DNA from: an uncultured Clostridia bacterium
GTDB taxonomy: Bacteria > Bacillota > Clostridia > Christensenellales > Borkfalkiaceae
Direction: 5' to 3'
Assembly: GCA_947629675.1 (NCBI GenBank)
Contig: CANREM010000003.1
Span: 62,001-126,000 of the forward strand
DNA length: 64,000 nucleotides
The translations under genes and the position numbers were made by a program. Below, one piece after another: positions 19,018 through 27,554 of the stretch. Position 1 is the first letter of the stretch, and every line of letters begins with the position of its first letter. The notes beneath the pieces are model-generated. The model searched no databases and was not told where the DNA came from. It saw only the letters and a list, made by a program, of their open reading frames with translations.

Positions 19018-22000
19018 ATGAAACACAAATTTTTGCTCATCTTGCTTGCCCTTGCGAGCGCACTTTGCCTCGTCTTCGGCCTTACGGCTTGCGGAAAGGC
19101 CAAAGACGCACCCAATCAAGGCGGCACCGAGCAAACCACGCCGGGCGGCACTCAAAGTGGCAGTCAAGGCGGCGGCAACGAAACAAAGCCCGGCGGTTCG
19201 CAAACGCCGTCGAAAAAGACCTACGACATGAGTGCGGTCGTTTTTGCAAACGTCACCGTGACATATAACGGCGAACCGCAATCAATTTTTGCGACCAATT
19301 TGCCCGAAGGCGTCGCCGCTACTTACGACGGCAACGGGATGACGGACGCAGGCGTCTATACCGTCACGGCGCATTTTAAGGGGGATGAGAAAAACTACAA
19401 GCCCATTCCAGACAAAACGGCGAAACTTACAATCGAAAAAGCCGAATACGACATGAGCGCGGTCATATTTGCAAACGTTACCGTGACATACAGCGGCGAA
19501 CCGCAATCAATTTTTGCGACCAATTTACCCGAAGGCGTCGCCGCAACTTACGACGGCAACGGGATGACGGACGCAGGCGTCTATACCGTCACGGCGCACT
19601 TTACGGGCGAGGACACAAAAAACCATGAACCGATCACGGACAGAACAGTCACACTCAAAATCGAAAAAGCCGAGTACGATATGAGCGCGGTGGTCTTTTC
19701 CGATGTCACCGTAACTTACAACAAGCAACCACATTCCATTTTGGCGATAGGCGTGCCCGCGGGCGTTACGGTCGAATATGATGGCAATAAAAAAACGAAT
19801 GCGGGTGACTACATCGTCACGGCGCACTTCACGGGAGAGGACACAAAAAACCATGAATTGATTGCAGACAGAAAGGCGACCCTCAAAATCGAGAAGGCCG
19901 AATACGATATGAGCGCGGTGACGTTCGACGACCTCACCGTAACCTACGACGGTTCCATCTACTATGTCACGGCGAAAAATTTGCCCGACGACGTGGAAGT
20001 TTCCTACGACAACAACCGCAAGAGCACCGCGGGCAATTACACCGTAACGGCGCATTTTAAGGGCGACAGTCAAAATTATAAGGAGATTCCCGACCGCACG
20101 GCGCACCTCGTGATCAATAAGGCGGAGTACGACATGAGCCGTGTTGAGTTCGAGGACGCTGAATTCTCCTACGACGGCGAGCCGCATTCGCTCTATGCGA
20201 GAAATCTTCCCGACGGCGTTACCGTTACCTACGACGGGAACAATCAAACGGAGGACGGCGAGTACACCGTAACGGCGCACTTTGCGGGCGACAGCCAAAA
20301 TTATAAGGATATCCCCGACCGCACGGCGAAGCTCTCGATCGTTCGGGATTTCTACGATATTATCTATCACTTTGTCGGCGACGGCGTGGAGAACGCCAAC
20401 CCGACAACGGTCTCCCGCAATGCAGGGGAGACGCCGCTCCTTTCGCTCGAATGCAGGGGCTATGAGTTCGTGGAGTGGTGTAGCGACGAGGCGCGGGAAA
20501 CTCCGATCAAAAGCATTCCCGCCAACCCCCGCCAAAATTACCATTTGTATGCGAAGTGGGCCTCTCCGTTCCGCCTCGTGGACGGCACGCTCTATACGCT
20601 GACGTCGGAAGGGAAGGCGCAGGAATACCTTGCGATCAACAACGGCATTGAGGGCGTCGAAGTGACGAAGATCAATGCAAGGGCATTCAACAACTCGCTT
20701 GCGACAGAGATCGTCTTGCCCGACAGCGTTACGGAAATCGGGAAAAACGCATTCTATAACTGCGGACATCTCGAAAGCCTTACAACGCCCGTGGTCGCGG
20801 GGATAGACGAAATGGATTCGAATACAACATATTATCCGTTTGGATGGTTTTTTGGCACAGATAATTTGAGTAACACGGATACTCTTTACATGAATGTTTT
20901 GGCATCATATATATATTGTTCTGCTTCTAGTTCAAGTCCGAACTATTTTAATGCTTATGTGCCAACCTCGCTTTGTCGGTTGACGATTCACGCCGCGACG
21001 CTTGGGAAATTTGAAGAAAGGGAAAATAGGGTGTCCTGCGATGTGTCGATATTTGAGAACTTTTCCATGCTCAAATCCGTTTGGTTTGGAAAGAATGTGA
21101 TTTTAGTTGGATCTGATGAATTCAAAGGGTGCACCAATCTCTCGGAGGTACACTTTGAGAATCCGAACATTCAAATTGATTCTACTGCCTTTGAGAATAC
21201 CGCCGTCTATTCCAACAGTACCTATCGGGAAACGTATCGGGAGGGGGATAATCAGTATCGGGGAATATACCGTGACGGTGTACTCCTTCGTGCGGAGAAT
21301 GTAGATAGCGACGGGGTCTTTAAGATCAAACCGGGGACGGTTACAATTTCGGGCGGCGCATTTGCTACGCTCAAAACTTCGCTCAAGGAAATTGAAATTC
21401 CCAACAGTGTGACCTCGATCGGAGAGAGAACGTTCTATAATTGCAGCAGCCTTGAAAATGTGACGATCGGAAACGGTGTGACCTCTATCGGAAGGTATGT
21501 GTTCTCTGGTTGCAGTGGACTGACGGGAGAGTTGAAGATTCCCGATAGCGTGACCTCGATCGGAGAGCGTGCGTTCGAGGGTTGCAGCGGGCTGACGGGA
21601 GAGTTGAAGATCCCCGACAGCGTGACCTCGATTGGAAATAATGCGTTCTCCAGTTGCAAAAGGCTTGAAAGCGTAACGATCGGGAGCGGCGTGACCTCGA
21701 TCGGATTTGATGCGTTCGATGTTTGCAGCGGGCTGACGGGTGTCTATATCACCGACCTTGCGGCATGGTGCAGGATTGATTTTAATGGTTACTATTCCAA
21801 TCCACTCAATTATGCGAATCATTTATATTTGGACGGAAACGAAGTAAAAGATCTGACGATCCCTTCTGAAATCACGGAAATCAAAGCCTATGCTTTCTAT
21901 GGTTGCAGCGGGCTGTCGAGCGTGACGATCGGGAGCGGCGTGACCTCGATCGGAGATTATGCGTTCTATAATTGCAGCGGGCTTGAAAGCGTGACGATCG

Positions 22001-22332
22001 GGACCAGCGTGACCTCGATCGGAGAGTATGCGTTCAGTGGTTGTAACGGGCTGACGAGCATTGAGATCCCCGACGGCGTGACCTCAATTGGAGAGCATGC
22101 GTTCTATAATTGCATCGGACTGGAAAGCGTAACGATCGGAAGCGGCGTGACCTCGATCGGGGCATATGCTTTTGCGTATTGCACCAGCCTGACCGATTTG
22201 ATTTTTGAAGCTCCAAACGGGTGGCAAAAGGGATCTTCTCAAAAGCACAACTTTGATGATCCGCTTGTCGCCGCATTGTACTTCACAGCGGATAGTGAAT
22301 ATATGAACTACGGTTGGAAGCGTGTCGATTGA
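19018..22332 (+). CDS. BspA-like surface lipoprotein: MBG repeats, InlB-type repeat, LRR_5
   Basis: A 1104-residue lipoprotein. The signal peptide ends in LTAC, so C25 is the lipid anchor, followed by a Gly/Gln/Thr linker to about residue 62. Five MBG-type beta repeats of about 72 residues come next, each starting with a variant of 'YDMSAVVFANVTVTYNGEPQ' and ending in 'TAHFKGD..NYK.IPD.TA.L.I'. A Listeria-Bacteroides (Flg_new) repeat spans about 440-520 (ECRGYEFVEWCSDEA, NYHLYAKWAS). The rest is BspA-like leucine-rich repeats of about 23 residues (IPDSVTSIGERAFEGCSGL). BspA LRR proteins act in adhesion or host contact; ligand unknown. AGAAAGGAGAAAGGAAC is the ribosome site. The LRR coding DNA is itself repetitive and may recombine. 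Confidence 0.9.
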   Translation: MKHKFLLILLALASALCLVFGLTACGKAKDAPNQGGTEQTTPGGTQSGSQGGGNETKPGGSQTPSKKTYDMSAVVFANVTVTYNGEPQSIFATNLPEGVAATYDGNGMTDAGVYTVTAHFKGDEKNYKPIPDKTAKLTIEKAEYDMSAVIFANVTVTYSGEPQSIFATNLPEGVAATYDGNGMTDAGVYTVTAHFTGEDTKNHEPITDRTVTLKIEKAEYDMSAVVFSDVTVTYNKQPHSILAIGVPAGVTVEYDGNKKTNAGDYIVTAHFTGEDTKNHELIADRKATLKIEKAEYDMSAVTFDDLTVTYDGSIYYVTAKNLPDDVEVSYDNNRKSTAGNYTVTAHFKGDSQNYKEIPDRTAHLVINKAEYDMSRVEFEDAEFSYDGEPHSLYARNLPDGVTVTYDGNNQTEDGEYTVTAHFAGDSQNYKDIPDRTAKLSIVRDFYDIIYHFVGDGVENANPTTVSRNAGETPLLSLECRGYEFVEWCSDEARETPIKSIPANPRQNYHLYAKWASPFRLVDGTLYTLTSEGKAQEYLAINNGIEGVEVTKINARAFNNSLATEIVLPDSVTEIGKNAFYNCGHLESLTTPVVAGIDEMDSNTTYYPFGWFFGTDNLSNTDTLYMNVLASYIYCSASSSSPNYFNAYVPTSLCRLTIHAATLGKFEERENRVSCDVSIFENFSMLKSVWFGKNVILVGSDEFKGCTNLSEVHFENPNIQIDSTAFENTAVYSNSTYRETYREGDNQYRGIYRDGVLLRAENVDSDGVFKIKPGTVTISGGAFATLKTSLKEIEIPNSVTSIGERTFYNCSSLENVTIGNGVTSIGRYVFSGCSGLTGELKIPDSVTSIGERAFEGCSGLTGELKIPDSVTSIGNNAFSSCKRLESVTIGSGVTSIGFDAFDVCSGLTGVYITDLAAWCRIDFNGYYSNPLNYANHLYLDGNEVKDLTIPSEITEIKAYAFYGCSGLSSVTIGSGVTSIGDYAFYNCSGLESVTIGTSVTSIGEYAFSGCNGLTSIEIPDGVTSIGEHAFYNCIGLESVTIGSGVTSIGAYAFAYCTSLTDLIFEAPNGWQKGSSQKHNFDDPLVAALYFTADSEYMNYGWKRVD

Positions 22333-22398
22333 CCGCACCCAACAAAATTCAGCTTTATCGGCACAGGCGAAAAAGATAAAACAAAAGGAGAAAAGATT

Positions 22399-23040
22399 AT
22401 GAAAAGCGAAAATGTAGAACAGCTTGCAAACCTTTTTAAGGATAGAATGATTTTCCCCGACAATGGAAGAGAGTTTTTGAATACAATTATAAAATATCTA
22501 TTGCAAGAGCATGAAAATGGATTTGGTTGCGAGAAAGAATTTCAATTTGAACTTGCATGGGCAATTCGTCAGATTTCCGACATGCTGAATTTAGGATATC
22601 GCGTTTACTTTGAGTATGTGGCAAAAAATGCCTATCCAACAAGTAAAAAGAGAAATTACATTGACCTTGCAATAGAGGATCAAAACAAGCAACTAACCTT
22701 CATAGAATTAAAACATAAGCTGACGCGCCAAGCTGCATATCCTTACAATGTTTATCTATTCTTAAAGGATGTAGCTCGCCTTGAAACCTTAAAGAAACAG
22801 GCTCATGGATTCGCCGTTTTTTTAACAGACGGGGATAGGTATAGCAGTGGGGGCGAGAATTCAAACGCTTGGAGCGATTTCTGCTTGAAAGGTAAACTCG
22901 AGAAGCAGTTGCGGAGATATAAAGGACATTATGACAAATATAAACCCTGTCAAGTGGAATTGACGAACGAATATGATTGCGATTGGGAGCCAAAAGGGCA
23001 ACAAGGGAAGGCTCAATATTTAATTTGGGACATCAAATAA
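22399..23040 (+). CDS. Solitary PD-(D/E)XK nuclease-like protein
   Basis: A 213-residue protein with a possible PD-(D/E)XK nuclease core. An acidic residue in the first helix (EKEFQFELAWAIRQ) precedes a strand LGYRVYFEYVA, then KRNYIDLAIEDQNKQL with the Asp, and FIELKHKL with the E-x-K. That spacing and hydrophobic pattern fit the restriction-endonuclease-like fold. The gene is clearly more AT-rich than the flanking core genes and has no methylase or helicase partner, suggesting transfer. ACAAAAGGAGAAAAGATT is a strong ribosome site, and a terminator follows. Substrate and role are unknown; a defence or DNA-repair nuclease is possible. Confidence 0.6.
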   Translation: MKSENVEQLANLFKDRMIFPDNGREFLNTIIKYLLQEHENGFGCEKEFQFELAWAIRQISDMLNLGYRVYFEYVAKNAYPTSKKRNYIDLAIEDQNKQLTFIELKHKLTRQAAYPYNVYLFLKDVARLETLKKQAHGFAVFLTDGDRYSSGGENSNAWSDFCLKGKLEKQLRRYKGHYDKYKPCQVELTNEYDCDWEPKGQQGKAQYLIWDIK

Positions 23041-23119
23041 TCATTAAAAAATTTTTAATGCAGGCGGGGCAACATGACGTGATTAGTGCGGAATGGCACC
23101 CCCAACTCTTCATGCTTAG

Positions 23120-23160
23120 CCGCCGAGGTGGATACCATGTCCGCCTCGGCGGTTTTGTTT
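23120..23160 (+). terminator. Intrinsic terminator after the nuclease-like gene
   Basis: A perfect 9-bp stem CCGCCGAGG/CCTCGGCGG around a 15-base loop, followed by TTTTGTTTT. Confidence 0.75.
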
Positions 23161-23164
23161 TGCT

Positions 23165-23585
23165 CGAGAAGGGGGCTTCCCCCTTCGCAAGGGGAAGCCT
23201 TGCGGACTTCGTATGAGGGGATTCTCTCAGGGCTGCGCGCTTCGGAATGACGCGGTAGACCGAGGAGGGAATGACACGTGCCCCTTGGCACCCCCTTGAG
23301 GGGGGAGCTGTCAAGGCGAAGCCGAGACTGAGGGGGTGTTATTCTATTCGTCATGTTGAGCTTGTCGAAACATCACCGCAATATAAGCGACACCCCTTCC
23401 GTCACTCGCATTGCTCGTGACACCCACCCCTCGAGGGGTGGGCAAGGATAAAGACCCGTCCGGGACGGGTCGCAAGTAACAATCGCGCCGACTGGCAGGT
23501 CGTCACATGTGCGCGTGGCGCACGGACTAGTAATCAAGGGCTATGCCCGAAAATGAAGAACCGCCGGCTATGCCGGCGGGTTACT
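23165..23585. repeat. Second cluster of palindromic repeats, no gene
   Basis: About 420 bases made of successive hairpins: GGCTTCCCC..GGGGAAGCC (about 23168-23195), the box CGGACTTCGTATG (inverted copy of one at 18695), a 'catgttgagcttgtcgaaac' unit, CCCACCCC-TCGA-GGGGTGGG (23423-23442), GACCCGTC-CGG-GACGGGTC (23453-23471), and CCGCCGGC-TAT-GCCGGCGG (about 23564-23582). The last could end transcription of the padR-like gene on the minus strand. No credible ORF. Confidence 0.65.
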
Positions 23586-23599
23586 TTTGATTATATGGT

Positions 23600-25693
23600 T
23601 TATTGCTTTTTCTTGGGGCGGGTGAGGATGTAATAGCAGACGCCGAAGATGACCATTCCGAAGAGGAAGATGATGGGGACGACGACGAAGGTCGCAAGGT
23701 AGGAAGTGGACGTAAAGTCGATCCTTGCCGAGAGAGCCACGATGAACACGATGACGATAGAAAGGCAATAGCCGACGACTGCGTTGATGATCGCAGGGCC
23801 GTTCCTTCGTATCGAGCGTGCGCCGTAGCGGTTCGCATAGGCAAGCCCGGTGACGAGGAGGACGACGATGCCGATCGCCCACATGATATAGGGGAAGAAG
23901 GCGGGGATGCCGTATTTCTTTCTCACTGCCATCACGATCGCACCTTCGATGATGCACACGAAGAGGAGGACGATCGCGGAGAGGAAGAGCATCTTGCCCT
24001 TATGGATGGTATTGACGACGTCCTGTTCCTTTTTGACAGGCAACTGGCCGCCCGTCGTCGTAAGGCGGATGCCGTCGCGGTTAGCCCGCGTTTCGAGGTC
24101 GTGGAAGTCGATGCCGTCGAGCGAACGGGCGCGGGGCGCGGATTGCGTTTCGCGCTCTCCCTGCGTGGCTCCTGCGTAGATGTGCTGCACGACGGAGCGA
24201 TATTCCGTCGAGGGGGGAGTTGTCCCTTCCGCGGGAACCTCCTTGGGAACAGCATAGGTAAGCGTTGCGTCCGTCTCCTCCTTCGAGGGAGAGTTGACGA
24301 GGTCGAGATAGTTCTTATGAAGGAGCTGCTGTTCACGGCGACGGAAGATGGCCTCCTGCTCCTGCTTGATTCGATGCTCCTGTTCCACCAGCTCCTGTGC
24401 ATGCGCCCTGCGCTCTGCGTCGATCTGCTCGTCGCGCTGGCGTAAAAGTTCGGAAAAACGGTTGCGCTCGCGGTTGTAGAAGGCTTCCCGCTCGTTGAAT
24501 TGCTGTTCGCGCTCCTCGATGATGCGTTTTCTCGAGGCCTCTTCCTCGTCGAGGATGCGCTTTCTCTCCGCTTCTTCGGCGGCGAGAGTGGATTTCTTCG
24601 CGGCCTCTTCCGCCTCATAGGCGGCGCGCCTCACCGATTCCACTTCCTCATAGGCGCGGCGGCGTTCATTCTCCTCGGCGTCCAACTTCGCCCTGCGCGC
24701 GGTCTCCTCTTCGTCGAGGATGCGGCGGCGTTCGCTCTCCTCCGCATCGAGGGCGGAGCGGCGGGCAGCTGCCTCCTCTTCAAACGCACGCTTGCGTTCG
24801 TCGAGACGGGCAAACTCCTCTGCAAGGGCGGCCTCCTTTTGTTCCTGTTCGGCGTCGGCGACCTGAATTTGCTCGGAGCGCATGGCCTCGAGGCGTCTCC
24901 TCTCGTCCGCAAGGGCCTGTTCGCGGGCCGCAAGCTCCTGTTCACGCCAGACCTGTTCTCCTTCGACAGCCTCGCTGCGCGCCTTCATCTCATCTTCAAA
25001 TGCCTTGCGCTGTTCTTCTAAAGCCTTTCTCTCCTCTTCGAGGGCGGCGTTCTTCTGATCGTATTCAGCGGCAAGGTCGGAGTTTTTCTTCTCGAATTCC
25101 TCGTTGAGCGCGGCGTTCTTCTGATCGTACTCAGCGGCAAGGTCGCTGCTCTTCTTTTCGAATTCCTCGTTGAGACGGACGCGCTCCTGAGGGTCCTCAA
25201 AGACAGGTTCGAAGTCCAGCTCCTCGCCTTCGCCCTCGCGGGAGGGGACGCGGGAAGTGGAGCTGCGCAGAACGCGCATATCCACCTGCGTGGGAGCGGG
25301 GTTGCTGAAGTCGAAGTCCTTATCGGAAATGAGCGAGTCGATGACGGTGCGGGAATATTCCCACTCCGATTGGTTCTGCTCGGAGACCGCTTTGCCCTCA
25401 TCGGTGAGGGAGAAGTATTTTCTCCTGCCGCCTGCGACCGACCCGCCCCAATAGGAGGTGACGTAGCCGCTCTTTTCCAGCCTCTTCAAGGCACTGTAGA
25501 GGGAAGGTTCCTTCAAAGAATATTGCCCGTGGCTCTTGCGTTCGATCTCGGCCATGATCTCATAGCCGTATTTGTCGCCGTCGTAGAGCGCGCGCAAAAT
25601 GATGGTATTGATGTGCCCGCGAATGAGATCCGAACTGATGGATTTTTCGTCTTTGTTTTCGCCGTCATTCCCGGTGGTAACTTCATCGTCCAT
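23600..25693 (-). CDS. PadR-type regulator fused to long coiled coil and membrane domain
   Basis: A 697-residue protein of unusual make-up. Residues about 20-105 are a PadR winged helix: DLIRGHINTIILRALYDGDK, YGYEIMAEIERKSHGQ, PSLYSALKRLEKSGYVTSYW, GGRRKYFSLTDEGKAV. Residues about 175-470 form a near-continuous charged coiled coil with repeated EFEKK..DLAAEYDQKNAAL units and runs of 'EEAERKRILDEEEASRKR' type. After a 100-residue linker, the last 130 residues contain four hydrophobic spans (MLFLSAIVLLFVCIIEGAIV, IMWAIGIVVLLVTGLAYA, NAVVGYCLSIVIVFIVAL, VVVPIIFLFGMVIFGVCYY). GAAGGAGGAAATGTC is the ribosome site, choosing start 25693. It may be a membrane-tethered transcription regulator; targets unknown. 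Confidence 0.85.
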   Translation of the reverse strand: MDDEVTTGNDGENKDEKSISSDLIRGHINTIILRALYDGDKYGYEIMAEIERKSHGQYSLKEPSLYSALKRLEKSGYVTSYWGGSVAGGRRKYFSLTDEGKAVSEQNQSEWEYSRTVIDSLISDKDFDFSNPAPTQVDMRVLRSSTSRVPSREGEGEELDFEPVFEDPQERVRLNEEFEKKSSDLAAEYDQKNAALNEEFEKKNSDLAAEYDQKNAALEEERKALEEQRKAFEDEMKARSEAVEGEQVWREQELAAREQALADERRRLEAMRSEQIQVADAEQEQKEAALAEEFARLDERKRAFEEEAAARRSALDAEESERRRILDEEETARRAKLDAEENERRRAYEEVESVRRAAYEAEEAAKKSTLAAEEAERKRILDEEEASRKRIIEEREQQFNEREAFYNRERNRFSELLRQRDEQIDAERRAHAQELVEQEHRIKQEQEAIFRRREQQLLHKNYLDLVNSPSKEETDATLTYAVPKEVPAEGTTPPSTEYRSVVQHIYAGATQGERETQSAPRARSLDGIDFHDLETRANRDGIRLTTTGGQLPVKKEQDVVNTIHKGKMLFLSAIVLLFVCIIEGAIVMAVRKKYGIPAFFPYIMWAIGIVVLLVTGLAYANRYGARSIRRNGPAIINAVVGYCLSIVIVFIVALSARIDFTSTSYLATFVVVPIIFLFGMVIFGVCYYILTRPKKKQ

Positions 25694-25717
25694 GACATTT
25701 CCTCCTTCGTTTTCCTT

Positions 25718-25747
25718 ATTATACAACAAATCGCATTTTTTTGTCAA
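25718..25747 (-). promoter_or_regulatory. Promoter of the PadR-like gene
   Basis: On the minus strand TTGACA (25747-25742), 18-base spacer, TATAAT (25723-25718). Motif copy 3 lies just upstream of the -35 box, a place suited to an activator or repressor site. Confidence 0.7.
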
Positions 25748-25754
25748 TAGATAT

Positions 25755-25774
25755 AGTACTATGTCAGACATAAT
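25755..25774. repeat. Intergenic motif AGTACTATG-N5-CATAAT, copy 3
   Basis: AGTACTATGTCAGACATAAT, identical to copy 1 over 20 bases, located between the divergent PadR-like and YkvI-like genes. Confidence 0.8.
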
Positions 25775-25832
25775 TTTTATAAAAATTTAAAGTTTTTTCA
25801 TAAACTTTGCCGCAAAGGCATACAACAGCTTG

Positions 25833-27122
25833 ATGGGGATTTTGAGGGGAACGCTATTTCTTGTGGGCGGAGCGATCGGCGCGGGATTTATCTCGGGTGC
25901 GGAACTTCTGCGTTTTTTTCCGTCTGCACAGTACTTTGCACCCGTCATTTTCTCTGCATGTTTTTTTCTTTTATTCTCCTCCGCGCTCCTTTTTCTCGGG
26001 AGAAAACACGGGGGATACAGGGGGTGCTTGGACGCCCTCTTCAAAAGGGCCTCTCCCGCCGTTCGGGTAGTCCTCTCTCTCTTCGCGCTCATACCCTCCG
26101 CGGCCATGTTGGCGGGGCTGGATAGCCTCTCTCCCGCGCTCTCGCCGCTTTTCTCCCTTTGCGGTCTCGCACTGTGCGTTGCCGTCCTGAAAAAAGGTGC
26201 AAAGGGGATCTCATATCTGAACGCCTGCCTTGTGCCGCTGCTTCTTTTTTTCATCTTCTATTTCGGCGGGAGGCATTTGGGAAGGCCGACTTTTGCCGTT
26301 CGCGGAACCTTCGGGGGCGCGCTCTATGCGGGTCTCAATCTCTTCATGGTGACGCCCGTCCTCCTTGATGCGGGGAGGGAGATGAAGCATATCCTCCCGT
26401 CCGCAGCTATTGCCGCAGCCGTCATCGCCATGGCCTCCCTCGCGGTCCTCGGGAGCGTGCATGCGGCGGGAGAGGGGGCAATGCAAGCCGAGATGCCCTT
26501 TTTATATGCGATGCGCGGAAAGACGCTCTTTTCCATAGCGGCGGCACTCGCCATCCTCACCTCGCTCGCTTCCTCCCTCTATCCGCTCCTTTCCCTTTGC
26601 GAAGAGCTTCCCCATGTAAAAAAGACCGCCGCAAAGACAGGAATGCTCTTTGCGGCGTTTGCACTTTCCCGCATAGGACTTTCGGGGATCGTGACTTATA
26701 TTTACCCCGTCGAGGGGATATTGGGTATCGTATTTTCAGTTTTCGGTATTTTTCACGAGCAGTTTCTCGAGAAGGACGACGAGAAAGTACATCCCCGCCG
26801 CAAGCACGCAAAGGATAAAGGTCGCACTCATCACAAGGTCGAGGCGGAACACCTGCCCGCCGTAGACGATGAGGTACCCAAGTCCCGCCCGCGAGACGAT
26901 GTATTCGCCCATCACGGAGCCGATCCACGCCATGCCCACATTCACCTTCAGCATGGAGATAAAGGCGGGGAGCGAGGAGGGAATGACGAGCTTTGTGAGG
27001 AGCTGCAGTTTGCTTGCCCCCATCGAGCGCAGAAGGAGAATTTTATTTTTATCTGTCTCGATGAAGGCGGAGAGCATGTGCATGATCGCGACGATGACGC
27101 CCACGATGACCGTCATAAATAG
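25833..27122 (+). CDS. YkvI-like membrane transporter with read-through tail
   Basis: A 429-residue frame. Residues 1 to about 305 are a multi-span membrane protein of the YkvI type (APC-like fold): GTLFLVGGAIGAGFISGAEL near the N-terminus, and many hydrophobic helices ending in YIYPVEGILGIVFSVFGIF. Substrate unknown. Residues about 302-429 are encoded opposite the downstream ABC permease gene and form a charged, histidine-rich tail with no membrane character, apparently because the original stop codon is gone. The two convergent genes thus overlap by 387 bases. Start is ATG 25833; a TTG directly before it is possible. No good Shine-Dalgarno. It may still be functional if the tail is tolerated. 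Confidence 0.65.
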   Translation: MGILRGTLFLVGGAIGAGFISGAELLRFFPSAQYFAPVIFSACFFLLFSSALLFLGRKHGGYRGCLDALFKRASPAVRVVLSLFALIPSAAMLAGLDSLSPALSPLFSLCGLALCVAVLKKGAKGISYLNACLVPLLLFFIFYFGGRHLGRPTFAVRGTFGGALYAGLNLFMVTPVLLDAGREMKHILPSAAIAAAVIAMASLAVLGSVHAAGEGAMQAEMPFLYAMRGKTLFSIAAALAILTSLASSLYPLLSLCEELPHVKKTAAKTGMLFAAFALSRIGLSGIVTYIYPVEGILGIVFSVFGIFHEQFLEKDDEKVHPRRKHAKDKGRTHHKVEAEHLPAVDDEVPKSRPRDDVFAHHGADPRHAHIHLQHGDKGGERGGNDELCEELQFACPHRAQKENFIFICLDEGGEHVHDRDDDAHDDRHK

Positions 27123-27554
27123 AATGGCCGAACTCCCCGTCCCGAACCAGATGATGATGAGAGGCCCGAGAGCGATCTTGGGGAGAGCGTTGATGACGAC
27201 AATATACGGCTCGAGGACCTTTCTCACCGTCTCGCTCCACCAGAGGGCAAGGGCGACGCCGTAGCCGACAATGACTGCGATCGCAAATCCCACGAGCGTC
27301 TCCCAGAGCGTCGTTCCGATGTGATAGAAGAGGGTGCCTTCCCGGTAGAGGGATGCGATCGTCTTGGCGATGCGGGAGGGGGAACTTACGAGAAAGGCGT
27401 CCACCCAGCCGAGCTGCGTCGATAGCTCCCAAAGTCCGAGAAGAAGGGCAAGTAACCCTATGCGAAGCGACCATACGAGGGCGATGTTTCTCTTTCTCTT
27501 TCGCAAAAACAGTCTGTGTTCCGCGGAAAAATTGCGGTTTCTTTTGCTTTTCAT
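26736..27554 (-). CDS. ABC transporter permease (SsuC/TauC/ThiX type)
   Basis: A 272-residue inner-membrane permease with six hydrophobic spans. The EAA loop interacting with the ATPase reads LRSMGASKLQLLTKLVIPSS. The ATG at 27554 overlaps the ATPase stop (ATGA) and is preceded by GGAAGGAGTTGAACGG, so it is preferred to in-frame starts 18 and 33 bases upstream. The family imports nitrate, sulfonates, taurine or pyrimidine precursors of thiamine. Nothing in the sequence fixes the substrate. Its 3' half lies opposite the read-through tail of the YkvI-like gene. Confidence 0.88.
   Translation of the reverse strand: MKSKRNRNFSAEHRLFLRKRKRNIALVWSLRIGLLALLLGLWELSTQLGWVDAFLVSSPSRIAKTIASLYREGTLFYHIGTTLWETLVGFAIAVIVGYGVALALWWSETVRKVLEPYIVVINALPKIALGPLIIIWFGTGSSAILFMTVIVGVIVAIMHMLSAFIETDKNKILLLRSMGASKLQLLTKLVIPSSLPAFISMLKVNVGMAWIGSVMGEYIVSRAGLGYLIVYGGQVFRLDLVMSATFILCVLAAGMYFLVVLLEKLLVKNTEN

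Noticed and set aside
19525-20769. A 414-codon frame on the minus strand within the MBG-repeat gene
   Set aside because: Long antisense frames arise readily in GC-biased repetitive genes; no start signal, and the repeats mirror those of the real protein.
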